A DNA stretch of 64,000 bases from Flavobacterium bizetiae (GTDB lineage Bacteria > Bacteroidota > Bacteroidia > Flavobacteriales > Flavobacteriaceae): contig NZ_CADCSU010000073.1 in assembly GCF_902804475.1 (NCBI RefSeq), positions 1-64,000 on the forward strand, in the 5' to 3' direction. The translations under genes and the position numbers were made by a program. Each line of letters begins with the position of its first letter. The first letter of the stretch is position 1. The notes under the pieces are model-generated. The model worked only from the letters and a program-made list of their open reading frames with translations, had not been told where the DNA came from and made no database searches. Below are positions 44,681-53,276 of the stretch, piece by piece.

Positions 44681-45556
44681 ATGAGTTCTAACTTTGATAA
44701 ATTTCAAAAGCGCAGGTTAATTTCCTCTTATTTTTCGGTTGTACTAAGTGTATTCTTGGTTTTATTCCTTTTGGGAGTACTAGGATTATTCATTATCAAT
44801 TCTAAAAAATTGGCCAATGATTTTAAAGAAAAAATTGCAATGACAGTTTTCTTTAAAAATGAAGCTAATGATAGTGTGATAAAAGCATTTGACACTGAAT
44901 TGAAAAGAGCTCCTTTCGCAAGATCTTATGTTTATGTTACTAAAGACAAAGCAGCAAAAGAACACACCGATATTATTGGAGAAGATTTCCTGACCTTTTT
45001 AGGAGAAAATCCTTTATTGAATTCATACGACATTCACTTAAAAGCAGATTATGTTGAGAGAGACAGCATCGTGCAAATCGAAAGTAAATTGCGTAAAAAC
45101 ACCATGATCGAAGATATCGTTTACGACAAACAATTGGTAAATCTGGTAAACGACAACATCAAAAAAGTAAGTATGTGGATTTTGATTATTAGCGGTTTCC
45201 TTGCCATAATCGCTGTTTTATTAATCAACAGTTCATTACGTTTATCGATACATTCTAATAGATTCATCATTAAAACCATGCAAATGGTGGGTGCAACAAA
45301 ATCGTTTATTCGTAAACCATTCGTAACACGTAGTGTAAAATTAGGAATGTTAGGCGCAGGATTGGCGATCATAGCCTTGATTGGTCTTTTATTTTATGTA
45401 GAAACTAATTTTCCTGGTTTAGGTATTTTAGAAGATAAAGTCTTAATTGGTTTGGTATTATTAGCCGTTTTTGGACTTGGAGTTTTAATTACCTGGGTAA
45501 GTACACATTTTGCAACACAACGTTTCCTGAACTTAAGAACAGACGATCTTTATTAA
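44681..45556 (+). CDS. ftsX: Cell-division ABC-transporter permease FtsX
   Basis: A 291-aa inner-membrane protein partnering FtsE in controlling peptidoglycan hydrolases at the septum. Four helices (about 18-42, 165-185, 222-245, 255-278) with a large periplasmic loop (45-160) between the first two, including the MTVFFKNEANDS and LLNSYDIHLKADYVERDSI segments typical of FtsX. Helices 2-3 contain INSSLRLSIHSNRFIIKTMQ and the conserved MVGAT motif. ftsE is not in the window. Followed by DUF3098, uppP and truB on the same strand, a Bacteroidota-conserved order. Confidence 0.93.
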   Translation: MSSNFDKFQKRRLISSYFSVVLSVFLVLFLLGVLGLFIINSKKLANDFKEKIAMTVFFKNEANDSVIKAFDTELKRAPFARSYVYVTKDKAAKEHTDIIGEDFLTFLGENPLLNSYDIHLKADYVERDSIVQIESKLRKNTMIEDIVYDKQLVNLVNDNIKKVSMWILIISGFLAIIAVLLINSSLRLSIHSNRFIIKTMQMVGATKSFIRKPFVTRSVKLGMLGAGLAIIALIGLLFYVETNFPGLGILEDKVLIGLVLLAVFGLGVLITWVSTHFATQRFLNLRTDDLY

Positions 45557-45614
45557 AAAAGTATTCAGTCTCAGCTTTTAGTTTACAGTAAAAAAGATAA
45601 TTCATATAAATAGA

Positions 45615-45640
45615 GGATTGCTTCGTGCCTCGCAATGATA
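45615..45640 (+). repeat. Half copy of the GAGGAACGAAGCAA repeat
   Basis: GGATTGCTTCGTGCCTCGCA is a diverged single arm of the element at 60768-60845. It lies immediately before the DUF3098 start and makes the in-frame ATG-like extension at 45625 implausible. Confidence 0.55.
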
Positions 45641-45642
45641 AG

Positions 45643-45897
45643 ATGAAAAACAATAACAATACAGAACAACAGCCACAAAAACAAGAATTTCTTTTTGATG
45701 GTATTAACTACAAAATTCTATTAATCGGAATTGGGGTTATCGCTTTAGGCTTTATTTTAATGTCTGGCGGAGGAAGTAAAGATCCTAATATTTTTAATGA
45801 AGATGTTTTTAATTTCAGACGTATTCGTTTGGCTCCAACTACTGTTTTAATTGGTTTTGGAATCACGATTTATTCTATTTTCAAAAAATCTAAATAG
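45643..45897 (+). CDS. DUF3098 small membrane protein
   Basis: An 84-aa protein with a polar N-terminus (MKNNNNTEQQPQ), two helices (about 29-45 and 64-78) and the linking motif GGGSKDPNIFNEDVFNFRRI that marks DUF3098. Function unknown; almost always encoded between ftsX and uppP in Flavobacteria, so an envelope or division role is likely. I chose the ATG at 45643, because the open frame from 45625 is repeat DNA (CCTCGCAATGAT). Confidence 0.87.
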   Translation: MKNNNNTEQQPQKQEFLFDGINYKILLIGIGVIALGFILMSGGGSKDPNIFNEDVFNFRRIRLAPTTVLIGFGITIYSIFKKSK

Positions 45898-46000
45898 ACT
45901 TTCTTTAGACTGCTTAGACAACTTAGATCTTTAAGATTATTAGATTAATCTCTTTAAAAAAGTCTGACATCTAAGAAGTCTAATAATCTAACAATTTAAA
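45898..46000. repeat. CTTAGAC/TCTAATAATC repeat arms
   Basis: Words TTTAGACTGCTTAGAC, GATTATTAGATTAATC and ATCTAAGAAGTCTAATAATC form a loose inverted pair in the short gap before uppP. No ORF; related to the CTAAG-word family. Confidence 0.45.
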
Positions 46001-46004
46001 TTAA

Positions 46005-46802
46005 ATGAATACTTTACAAGCTATTGTTCTTGCCATAATTGAAGGAATTACAGAATTTTTACCTGTATCTTCAACTGGCCACATGATTATTGCCTCTTCT
46101 TTTTTTGGTATTGCCCACGAAGATTTCACTAAACTTTTTACCATTGTTATTCAACTTGGTGCAATCCTTTCTGTAGTAGTTTTATACTTTAAACGTTTCT
46201 TTCAAACACTTGATTTTTACTTTAAGCTTTTGGTTGCTTTTATTCCGGCCGTAGTTTTAGGATTATTATTAAGTGATTTTATTGATGGTTTATTAGAAAA
46301 TCCGGTTACTGTAGCCGTTTCACTTTTGATAGGAGGATTAATTTTATTGAAAGTTGACGAATGGTTCAACAATCCAAATACTGCTGAAACTTCGCAGGAA
46401 ATCACCTATTTACAAGCTTTTAAAATCGGAATGTTTCAATGTCTGGCCATGATCCCGGGAGTTTCACGAAGTGGAGCCAGTATTGTTGGAGGTATGTCTC
46501 AAAAATTATCCAGAACAACGGCTGCTGAATTCTCTTTCTTTTTAGCTGTACCAACAATGTTGGGTGCAACTGCAAAAAAATGCTACGATTATTATAAAGC
46601 AGGATTCGAATTATCTCATGATCAGGTTAATCTATTAGTTATTGGTAATATTGTTGCATTTATTGTGGCACTTTTAGCGATTAAAACTTTTATTGGCTTT
46701 TTGACTAAAAATGGATTTAAAGTTTTTGGTTATTACAGAATAATCGCCGGAATCGTATTATTATTGATTCACTTTTTCATTCATCCCCTTACCATAATAT
46801 AA
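46005..46802 (+). CDS. uppP: Undecaprenyl-diphosphatase
   Basis: A 265-aa polytopic membrane enzyme (BacA type) that removes one phosphate from undecaprenyl diphosphate, recycling the lipid carrier of peptidoglycan synthesis. Both catalytic boxes are present: [14 protein letters not shown] at residues 13-26 and [13 protein letters not shown] at 151-163. About eight helices. Its stop codon overlaps the truB start by one nucleotide (46802), so the two are translationally coupled. Confidence 0.96.
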   Translation: MNTLQAIVLAIIEGITEFLPVSSTGHMIIASSFFGIAHEDFTKLFTIVIQLGAILSVVVLYFKRFFQTLDFYFKLLVAFIPAVVLGLLLSDFIDGLLENPVTVAVSLLIGGLILLKVDEWFNNPNTAETSQEITYLQAFKIGMFQCLAMIPGVSRSGASIVGGMSQKLSRTTAAEFSFFLAVPTMLGATAKKCYDYYKAGFELSHDQVNLLVIGNIVAFIVALLAIKTFIGFLTKNGFKVFGYYRIIAGIVLLLIHFFIHPLTII

Positions 46803-47497
46803 TGACGCCTGAAGATTATTTAAACGGACAAGTTTTATTGATAGACAAACCTTTAAAATGGAGTTCGTTTCAAGCTGTCAATAAATTAAAATATCTATTG
46901 ATTAATAAAGTTGGACTTCCTAAAAAGTTCAAAATTGGCCACGCCGGAACATTAGATCCTTTGGCGAGTGGATTATTATTAATTTGTACAGGAAAATTCA
47001 CTAAAAGAATTACCGAATTACAAGGTCAGGCAAAAGAATACACAGGAACTTTTTTTATTGGAGCCACTACTCCATCGTATGATCTCGAAACCGAAATCGA
47101 TGCAACTTTTCCAACTTCGCATATCGACGAGGCTTTGATACATGAAACCGTAAAACAATTTCTAGGTGAAATTGATCAAAAGCCACCTATTTTTTCGGCT
47201 ATTAAAAAAGATGGTGTTCGTTTATACGAACATGCACGTGCAGGAGAAACCATAGAAATTGCAAGCAGAAAAACTACTATTCACGAATTCGAAATTACAA
47301 GAATCGCATTGCCTGAAGTAGATTTTAGAATTGTTTGCAGCAAAGGAACTTATATTAGATCTATAGCTTATGATTTTGGAAAAGCGATGAATTCCGGATC
47401 GCATTTGACTGTTTTACGCCGAACTAAAATTGGCGATTATGACGTAAAGAATGCCATTGATGTTACTTTATTTGAGGAAAGCCTTAATTTAGAATAA
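46802..47497 (+). CDS. truB: tRNA pseudouridine(55) synthase
   Basis: A 231-aa enzyme isomerising U55 in the T-arm of tRNAs. The catalytic aspartate is Asp52 in GHAGTLDPLASGLL, preceded by DKPLKWSSFQAVNKLK. The second half contains YTGTFFIGATTPSYDLETEI, QKPPIFSAIKKDGVRLYEHA and the conserved CSKGTYIRSIAYDFG. The C-terminal PUA domain of longer TruB proteins is absent, which is normal in this phylum. Terminal gene of the ftsX-DUF3098-uppP-truB cluster. Confidence 0.96.
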   Translation: MTPEDYLNGQVLLIDKPLKWSSFQAVNKLKYLLINKVGLPKKFKIGHAGTLDPLASGLLLICTGKFTKRITELQGQAKEYTGTFFIGATTPSYDLETEIDATFPTSHIDEALIHETVKQFLGEIDQKPPIFSAIKKDGVRLYEHARAGETIEIASRKTTIHEFEITRIALPEVDFRIVCSKGTYIRSIAYDFGKAMNSGSHLTVLRRTKIGDYDVKNAIDVTLFEESLNLE

Positions 47498-47580
47498 AAC
47501 AGAAAGCACATTACAATTAAAAAATAGTAATGTGCCAACTCCTAAAATAATTCTATTTCATAAGGTGTCTTTTTTTGGAG
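47498..47580 (-). terminator. Hairpin between truB and the 25-aa ORF
   Basis: Perfect 9-bp stem GCACATTAC (47506-47514) against GTAATGTGC (47527-47535) with an A/T loop. On the minus strand it is followed by TTTCTGTTTT, so it would mainly terminate the minus-strand small ORF. Weak T-tract on the plus side. Confidence 0.5.
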
Positions 47581-47658
47581 TTAATAATTACATACATTTT
47601 TTCCTCCAAACAATACACCTGAAACAAAATCATAAAATCTTTCGAATAACTTTTTCAT
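47581..47658 (-). CDS. Putative 25-aa peptide with GG-like leader
   Basis: A minus-strand ORF starting MKKLFERFYDF and ending VLFGGKNVCNY. It has a basic, amphipathic start, a hydrophobic VLF, then Gly-Gly and six residues KNVCNY. The LxGG-like spacing recalls double-glycine leaders of secreted peptides, which would leave a Cys/Tyr-containing hexapeptide. There is no peptidase-ABC exporter, modification enzyme or clear promoter nearby, and 26 codons can be chance. Support: a terminator hairpin lies just downstream on its strand, and the surrounding 360-bp gap has no other content. The rest of the gap (47659-47864) is AT-rich DNA with an inverted TTGTTAAAC/GTTAAACAA pair. Confidence 0.35.
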   Translation of the reverse strand: MKKLFERFYDFVSGVLFGGKNVCNY

Positions 47659-47864
47659 AATAGTGCATTTTAATTGTTAAACATTAAATAAACACCAATA
47701 AAAAGAGTAAATCAGAAAATAAATAATAGAAGTGGGATCATGTGACTAAGTTAAACAATTTTTAAATTAAAAAAAATATTTTATTGTATTTTTAAAATCT
47801 ATTAAATTCAATTACAACACATTAACAAATAACATCCCAATTTTAGTATCTTAATTAAATAAAA

Positions 47865-48482
47865 TTATAAACGATTATATTTAATGTCTTCTATAATTTG
47901 CATGAGTTCTTCCTGAACCGAAACACCTTTATCTGCCAGGTACCATAATTGCAAATCTGTTTTTATTTTTTCATCAATAACGCCAACTTCTTTTTTATAA
48001 TTTGCCATTAATTCAGAAGCACCTTTTGGTCTTGGTCCCCAATCGGCACGAACTATTCCGGCTTCTTTACATATAATAATAACTTTTGGAATTGCTCTTC
48101 CGCCATTCGTAAGATATTGATTCATTAATTCTTCATTTTCATCACGCAACACAATTCTAAGATCGATTTTTTTATGTGATGCCAAAGCCATCTTATTCAA
48201 AATTGGAAGAATTTGCGCAGCATCACCACACCAGCCTTCAGAAATTACGAGCCAAATATATCTATGATCCAGATTTTGTAATTTTAAAATAATTTCATCT
48301 GTTAATTTTATCGTTTTATCTAATCGATTCATTCTCGCATCGTTCAGCTTACTATAATTGGTTAAACTTTCAGATTGTTCGCTACCGGTTGATTTTCCGT
48401 CGACTAATAAATCAGCAATCAATTTGCGATATTCAGGATAAGTATGACTTTTAAATAATGCCTTAGCGATAATATTTTTCAT
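47865..48482 (-). CDS. Thioredoxin-fold protein with a single-cysteine active site
   Basis: A 205-aa cytosolic protein of the Thioredoxin_9 type. The active-site segment reads [13 protein letters not shown] at about residues 81-93, where the usual CxxC is CGDA, so only one catalytic Cys is present. A helical N-terminal extension (1-70) precedes the fold and the cis-Pro region is RAIPKVII. This rules out normal dithiol reduction and suggests monothiol or chaperone-like activity. Divergent from pyrH (190 bp apart). Confidence 0.83.
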   Translation of the reverse strand: MKNIIAKALFKSHTYPEYRKLIADLLVDGKSTGSEQSESLTNYSKLNDARMNRLDKTIKLTDEIILKLQNLDHRYIWLVISEGWCGDAAQILPILNKMALASHKKIDLRIVLRDENEELMNQYLTNGGRAIPKVIIICKEAGIVRADWGPRPKGASELMANYKKEVGVIDEKIKTDLQLWYLADKGVSVQEELMQIIEDIKYNRL

Positions 48483-48652
48483 ATTTGTTTATTTTTTGAA
48501 TTGCATAAAATTACAAATTTCAAGAAGACCCAAAGAATGACTTTTATCACATTCAAAAAAATCCTGAAAATTCCGTATAAATTTAAAAATAAAAGAACGA
48601 TTAATTTTTTTAAAACATTATTTTTAAAAATAAGAATATGTCTATATTTGCA

Positions 48653-48660
48653 CAAATTAA
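48653..48660 (+). promoter_or_regulatory. -7 element TATATTTG of pyrH-frr
   Basis: Exact TAnnTTTG match eleven nt upstream of the pyrH ATG at 48672; no TTG at 19-21 bp. The placement marks the true start against the longer open frame from 48501, which would run through this promoter. Confidence 0.5.
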
Positions 48661-48671
48661 CGCAACAACAC

Positions 48672-49379
48672 ATGAAATATAAAAGAATTCTTCTAAAACT
48701 AAGCGGCGAAGCCTTAATGGGTGATTTACAATACGGAATTGACCCTAAAAGATTAGCCGAATATGCTGAAGAAATTAAGCAAATTCACAGTAAAGGAGTA
48801 GAAATTGCTATTGTTATTGGAGGAGGAAATATTTTTAGAGGCGTTGCAGGTGCAAGTGCTGGTATGGATAGAGTACAAGGCGATTATATGGGAATGCTTG
48901 CTACAGTTATAAACGGTATGGCATTACAAGGCGCTCTTGAAGACAGAGGAATGAAAACCCGTTTGCAAACTGCCTTAAAAATGGAGTCTATTGCAGAACC
49001 TTATATTAAAAGAAGAGCAGATCGTCACCTTGAAAAAGGAAGAATTGTAATTTTTGGAGCCGGAACCGGAAATCCTTATTTTACAACTGATACTGCAGCC
49101 GTTTTAAGAGGAATTGAAATTAATGCAGATGTGATCTTAAAAGGAACCCGTGTTGATGGTGTTTACGATTCTGATCCTGAAAAAAATGCATCAGCAGTAA
49201 AATTCGATATGATTTCGTTTGATGACGTTCTTAAAAAAGGATTAAATGTAATGGACACAACAGCTTTTACATTAAGTCAGGAAAACAAATTGCCAATCGT
49301 TGTTTTTGATATGAACAAAATTGGAAATTTATTAAAAATCTGTGAAGGCGAAAACATAGGAACAGTAGTTAACGTATAA
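48672..49379 (+). CDS. pyrH: UMP kinase
   Basis: A 235-aa hexameric kinase making UDP from UMP. The N-terminus [17 protein letters not shown] is the hallmark, then [24 protein letters not shown] with the phosphate loop, GVDRVQ-like [17 protein letters not shown], and [24 protein letters not shown] [17 protein letters not shown] chose the ATG at 48672 because the frame is open from 48501 without any similarity and crosses the promoter. Followed 159 bp later by frr, the standard pairing. Confidence 0.96.
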   Translation: MKYKRILLKLSGEALMGDLQYGIDPKRLAEYAEEIKQIHSKGVEIAIVIGGGNIFRGVAGASAGMDRVQGDYMGMLATVINGMALQGALEDRGMKTRLQTALKMESIAEPYIKRRADRHLEKGRIVIFGAGTGNPYFTTDTAAVLRGIEINADVILKGTRVDGVYDSDPEKNASAVKFDMISFDDVLKKGLNVMDTTAFTLSQENKLPIVVFDMNKIGNLLKICEGENIGTVVNV

Positions 49380-49386
49380 GCTACTT

Positions 49387-49433
49387 CGATTGTTCAATTT
49401 TTAGAATATCAGATTTCTAAATTTTGACAATCG
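49387..49433 (+). other. Hairpin and AAATCTA repeats in the pyrH-frr gap
   Basis: CGATTGT (49387-49393) pairs with ACAATCG (49427-49433) and the inner TTTTTAGAA with TTTCTAAA, forming a long imperfect hairpin without T-run, so it could reduce but not stop transcription into frr. Past it, 49490-49535 consists of AAAAATCTAAAAATC-type words, also seen at 2598-2636. Confidence 0.45.
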
Positions 49434-49538
49434 TACAATATTAAAAAAATAAAAAACTATATTAGTTAGTAAATTAGATGCCGGTATTTTTAAAAATCTA
49501 AAAATCGAATCGTCTAAAAATCTAAAAATCTAAAAGAA

Positions 49539-50102
49539 ATGACTGAAGAAATAGAATTTATATTAGATAGTACTGAAGAATCAATGAATGGTTCGATTGC
49601 GCATTTAGAGAAAGAATTTCTTAACATTCGTGCAGGAAAAGCTTCTCCAGCAATGCTAGGAAGTGTTTTCGTAGATTATTACGGATCAGCAGCGCCACTT
49701 TCGCAAGTGTCGAAAATTAGTGTTCCGGATGCAAGAACGATTACTTTACAGCCGTTTGAAAAAAACATGCTACAAGCGATCGAAAAAGCAATTATGGTAG
49801 CCAACATTGGTTTTAACCCAATGAATAATGGAGACGTAATTATCATTAGCGTTCCGCCTTTGACAGAAGAGCGTCGTAGAGATTTAGCAAAACAAGCAAA
49901 ATCTGAAGCTGAAGATGCCAAAATTGGTGTACGTAATGTGCGTAAAGATGCTAATACTGATATTAAAAAATTAGAAAAAGAAGGAACTTCTGAAGACATT
50001 TGTAAATCTGCAGAAGAGCAAGTTCAGAATCTGACAAACACTTATATCAAGAAAATCGACGAATTATTGGCAGCAAAAGAAGCCGAAATCATGAAGGTTT
50101 AA
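49539..50102 (+). CDS. frr: Ribosome-recycling factor
   Basis: A 187-aa factor that splits post-termination ribosomes with EF-G. Two-domain RRF: domain I helices at the ends, domain II in the middle. Visible signatures are LEKEFLNIRAGKASPAML, VSKISVPDARTITLQPF, IISVPPLTEERRRDL and the C-terminal KIDELLAAKEAEIMKV. Length is two residues over the most common 185. Terminator at 50120-50160. Confidence 0.97.
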   Translation: MTEEIEFILDSTEESMNGSIAHLEKEFLNIRAGKASPAMLGSVFVDYYGSAAPLSQVSKISVPDARTITLQPFEKNMLQAIEKAIMVANIGFNPMNNGDVIIISVPPLTEERRRDLAKQAKSEAEDAKIGVRNVRKDANTDIKKLEKEGTSEDICKSAEEQVQNLTNTYIKKIDELLAAKEAEIMKV

Positions 50103-50118
50103 TGATATTATCACAAAA

Positions 50119-50160
50119 TAAAAATCCGTTTAGTTAAATTGTACTAGACGGATTTTTTTT
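50119..50160 (+). terminator. Terminator of frr
   Basis: Stem AAAATCCGTTTAG (50121-50133) with CTAGACGGATTTT (50144-50156), one G.U in plus-strand RNA, then U-run. Confidence 0.85.
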
Positions 50161-50219
50161 ATTGTTATTTTTGCATACCAAAATTACGTTTTATCCGTTT
50201 TGAAACTATAATATTCTCT

Positions 50220-52715
50220 ATGAAGCTATTTTGTTTATTGACTTTGTTTTTTACGCTTACTATTCAGGCGCAATTTCAAATAAACGGAATTGTAACGGAC
50301 TCCAACAACAAACCTTTACCTTTTGCCACCATAACAACTTCTGACAACATTAATACAATTACTGATGTCGACGGAAAGTTCATTTTTACACCTTCGGCAA
50401 AAGCAACCACTTTCGCGGTTTCTTACATTGGTTTTCAAACCAAAATTATTGCGATTACAGAGAACAAAAAGTTTTATTTAATTCCGCTTTCTCAAAAAAC
50501 AGATGATTTAAAAGAAGTTATTGTTTCTAATGAAAATCCGGCTTTAACCATTATAAGGAAAGTAATTGCAAACAAGAACAAAAACAATCCGCAAAAAAAG
50601 CTGAACAGTTTTGATTACAAAAGCTACAATAAACTGATCGTAACGGCCAATCCGGATTCTATCGATGGCAGAATCGATTCTACGGCCGCTTACAAAGATT
50701 TCGACAAAAAACGCATCAATATAGATTCATCTGATTATAAATTCAAAGAGATAATCAGCAAGCAGCATTTATTTCAAACCGAAAAAGTGTCGCAATATCA
50801 GTTTGGCAACAACAAACTAAAAGAAACCATTCTGGGTACAAAAATGGCTGGATTTAAAAATCCGATCTATGAAGTTATTGCCTTTAATTTGCAATCGATC
50901 TCTATTTACGATAATAAATACGAGCTTTTCGAAACCAAATACGAAAACCCAATTTCGAATAATGCTCCTGCAAATTACAATTATAAAATACTCGATACTG
51001 TCAATATCAAAGGCCGTGAAACCTACATGATTTATTTTAAAAACAAACAAAAAAGAAAATCATCAGGACTCGAAGGCGTATTGTATATCGATCAGGAAAA
51101 TTTTGCCGTAGCCAAAGCCGTAATGCGCATAAAAGGTGTTCTTGACATTAGCGGTATTCATGAATTTGATTATGTACCCAACGAAAAAGTATGGTTTCAG
51201 AGCAATACTACTTTTAAAATCGTAAAAGGTAAAAACGACGATGATATAAAAATTCTGGGCGGAACGATTCAGTTTGACGGAGATGTCGAGGACAACTTTG
51301 AACCCCGAAAAAAATCAGCATCAGACTTTACTTATCTGCTTTCAGAAAGTAATAATTTCGACATACATTACAACACAAATACCCCAATAAAAGATCCGGC
51401 ACTTTATATCGAAATTAAAGATGATGCCAGCAAAAAACCGGAAGCCTTCTGGAACGAGTATCGTAAAGAAACTCTGGACTTAAAAGGCCAAAGAACCTAT
51501 CAACTGATCGATAGCCTTTCGATCAAGAAAAGAATCGAAAATCGTTTGGGTTTTGGCCGAAAAATAATCAATGGTTACGTTCCTATCGGACCAGTTGATC
51601 TTGATCTGAAAAAAATCATCAGTTACAATAACTACGAAGGCTTTCGATTAGGTCTTGGCGGAATCACAAATGATCGTTTTTCTAAGAATTTCAGAATCGA
51701 AGGATACTCTGCTTACGGAACAAAAGATGGTGAACTAAAATACAGTTTAGGAACCGGAGTTTTGCTTGACAAAAGCACCAATACATGGGTGAACGGATAT
51801 TATACAGATGATGTTCGCGAAATTGCGAGTACCGTTTTTGCGGTAGACAAACGCGTTTTTAAAATCTATGATCCGCGACCAATCAACATTAGTACTTTCT
51901 ACAAATATACCGCCTGGAAAGCCAATGTTCAGTCTAAAATTATCCCAAAAACCGAAGCTGTTTTCGAATTGGCAAGAACAAATGTCGAACCTCAATTTGA
52001 TTATCTTTTTAATTACGGCGGAAAATTATATTCGAGTTACATCATGACAACCGCAATGGTTTCGATTGTCTGGGCACCATTTAGCAACTTTATGCAAACA
52101 CCAACCGGAAGGAACGAATCAGAGAAAAGATTTCCCCGATTCACTTTTCAATACACGCAATCCCTGCCTGATGTTCTAGGAAACGATTTTACTTTTGGTA
52201 AAATAGATTTCAAAACCGAGTATGAAAAAAATTACCTGAACGGTCAAAAAACAAGCTTGCTTTTGCAAGGAGGTTATGCCATAGGCGATGTTCCGCTTAC
52301 GCATTTGTACAACACGATGCCCAACAACCTGACCAAAGAAACCGTTATTCAGCGTATTACTTTTGCCGGCCGAAACAGTTTTGAAACCATGTATTTCAAT
52401 GAGTTTTTCTCGAGTCAATATATCTTTTTTCAAATCAAACATGGTTTTGACCGAATCAGAATACTCAAAAAAGTTCGTCCGTCATTAGTATTAGTCACCA
52501 GAATGGCTTGGGGAAATATGGAAAACCCTCAACAACACGTTGGCCCAACCTACAAAACCCTAGACAAAGGTTTCTTCGAATCCGGAATTGAATTAAACAA
52601 AATCTACAAAGGTTTTGGCCTTGGAGGTTTCTACCGCTACGGACCAAATCAGTTATTGAAATTCGAAGACAATATTGCCGTTAAGATTTCGTATGTTCTG
52701 GATTTGGGGCTATAA
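50220..52715 (+). CDS. DUF5686 outer-membrane protein with carboxypeptidase-like domain
   Basis: An 831-aa exported protein. Signal peptide (to TIQAQ), CarboxypepD_reg-like domain at about 20-98 (FQINGIVTDSNNKPLPFATI), then the long DUF5686 region (NENPALTIIRKVIANKNKNN; the family typically starts with such a helical stretch) and a C-terminal barrel-like part ending VKISYVLDLGL. Function unknown; the family is widespread in Bacteroidota and often monocistronic, as here. No TonB plug. Confidence 0.87.
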   Translation: MKLFCLLTLFFTLTIQAQFQINGIVTDSNNKPLPFATITTSDNINTITDVDGKFIFTPSAKATTFAVSYIGFQTKIIAITENKKFYLIPLSQKTDDLKEVIVSNENPALTIIRKVIANKNKNNPQKKLNSFDYKSYNKLIVTANPDSIDGRIDSTAAYKDFDKKRINIDSSDYKFKEIISKQHLFQTEKVSQYQFGNNKLKETILGTKMAGFKNPIYEVIAFNLQSISIYDNKYELFETKYENPISNNAPANYNYKILDTVNIKGRETYMIYFKNKQKRKSSGLEGVLYIDQENFAVAKAVMRIKGVLDISGIHEFDYVPNEKVWFQSNTTFKIVKGKNDDDIKILGGTIQFDGDVEDNFEPRKKSASDFTYLLSESNNFDIHYNTNTPIKDPALYIEIKDDASKKPEAFWNEYRKETLDLKGQRTYQLIDSLSIKKRIENRLGFGRKIINGYVPIGPVDLDLKKIISYNNYEGFRLGLGGITNDRFSKNFRIEGYSAYGTKDGELKYSLGTGVLLDKSTNTWVNGYYTDDVREIASTVFAVDKRVFKIYDPRPINISTFYKYTAWKANVQSKIIPKTEAVFELARTNVEPQFDYLFNYGGKLYSSYIMTTAMVSIVWAPFSNFMQTPTGRNESEKRFPRFTFQYTQSLPDVLGNDFTFGKIDFKTEYEKNYLNGQKTSLLLQGGYAIGDVPLTHLYNTMPNNLTKETVIQRITFAGRNSFETMYFNEFFSSQYIFFQIKHGFDRIRILKKVRPSLVLVTRMAWGNMENPQQHVGPTYKTLDKGFFESGIELNKIYKGFGLGGFYRYGPNQLLKFEDNIAVKISYVLDLGL

Positions 52716-52724
52716 ATTAAAATT

Positions 52725-53180
52725 AAATTCCAATCTTTTTAAATTTCAAATTCCAATTATAGAAATAGCTTGTCATTCTGAGCGAGTCGAAGAATTAGGA
52801 GCTATTTCCTGCTATCCGTTCCAATCTTTTGCTCCTCCCGATAGCTATCGGGACGGAACAAAAGGATTTCCTCTACTATCAGGGCTAGGGCACTTGTTTT
52901 CATAATAAAAAATATAAATTCCAATTACACATATAGTATGTCATCTCGACGGAGGAGAGATCACACTTCAAACTCCGCACAGCATATCACCAATCTTTGT
53001 CGATCTACGAGTGTGATCTCTCCTTACGTCGAGATGACAAGATTGCCGCCAATCTTTACCGAGCCACTAGCAAAGATCCTTCCTTCGTCAGGATGACAAA
53101 AAATGAGAACAACACAACATAAAAAATCCGTATAAATCCGTGTTTTCGCGCAAGCGAATCCGTGTCATCCGCGTGCCATC
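52725..53180. repeat. Stack of dispersed intergenic repeats downstream of the DUF5686 gene
   Basis: Includes TTCCAATC words, a TGTCATTCTGAGCGAGTCGA-type element near 52771, the 18-bp palindrome TCCCGATAGCTATCGGGA (52836-52853), inverted arms 52939-52967 and 53010-53039 built on CATCTCGACGGAG and CTTACGTCGAGATGAC, a TCGTCAGGATGACAA piece (53084-53099) and ATCCGTGT words (53130-53180). None encodes protein. The gap 52716-53276 is otherwise empty. Confidence 0.75.
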
Positions 53181-53212
53181 TCACAATCAAAATCCTCAAA
53201 AAGCCAAAACAA

Positions 53213-53257
53213 AAAAAATCCCAAACCCCAATAAAAATTGGAATTTGGAATTTTCAA
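53213..53257 (-). terminator. Terminator of the antiporter gene (TCCCAAACCCC type)
   Basis: Stem 53216-53232 with 53237-53253. Its sequence is identical to the leuS terminator stem except for the loop. In minus-strand RNA all 17 pairs form with three G.U, then U-run. Confidence 0.8.
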
Positions 53258-53276
53258 ATTGTAATTTAAACCCTAA

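Noticed and set aside
52675..52905. 76-aa plus ORF across the end of the DUF5686 gene
   Set aside because: It is formed mostly of dispersed repeat DNA (including the TCCCGATAGCTATCGGGA palindrome) and has no start context or family.
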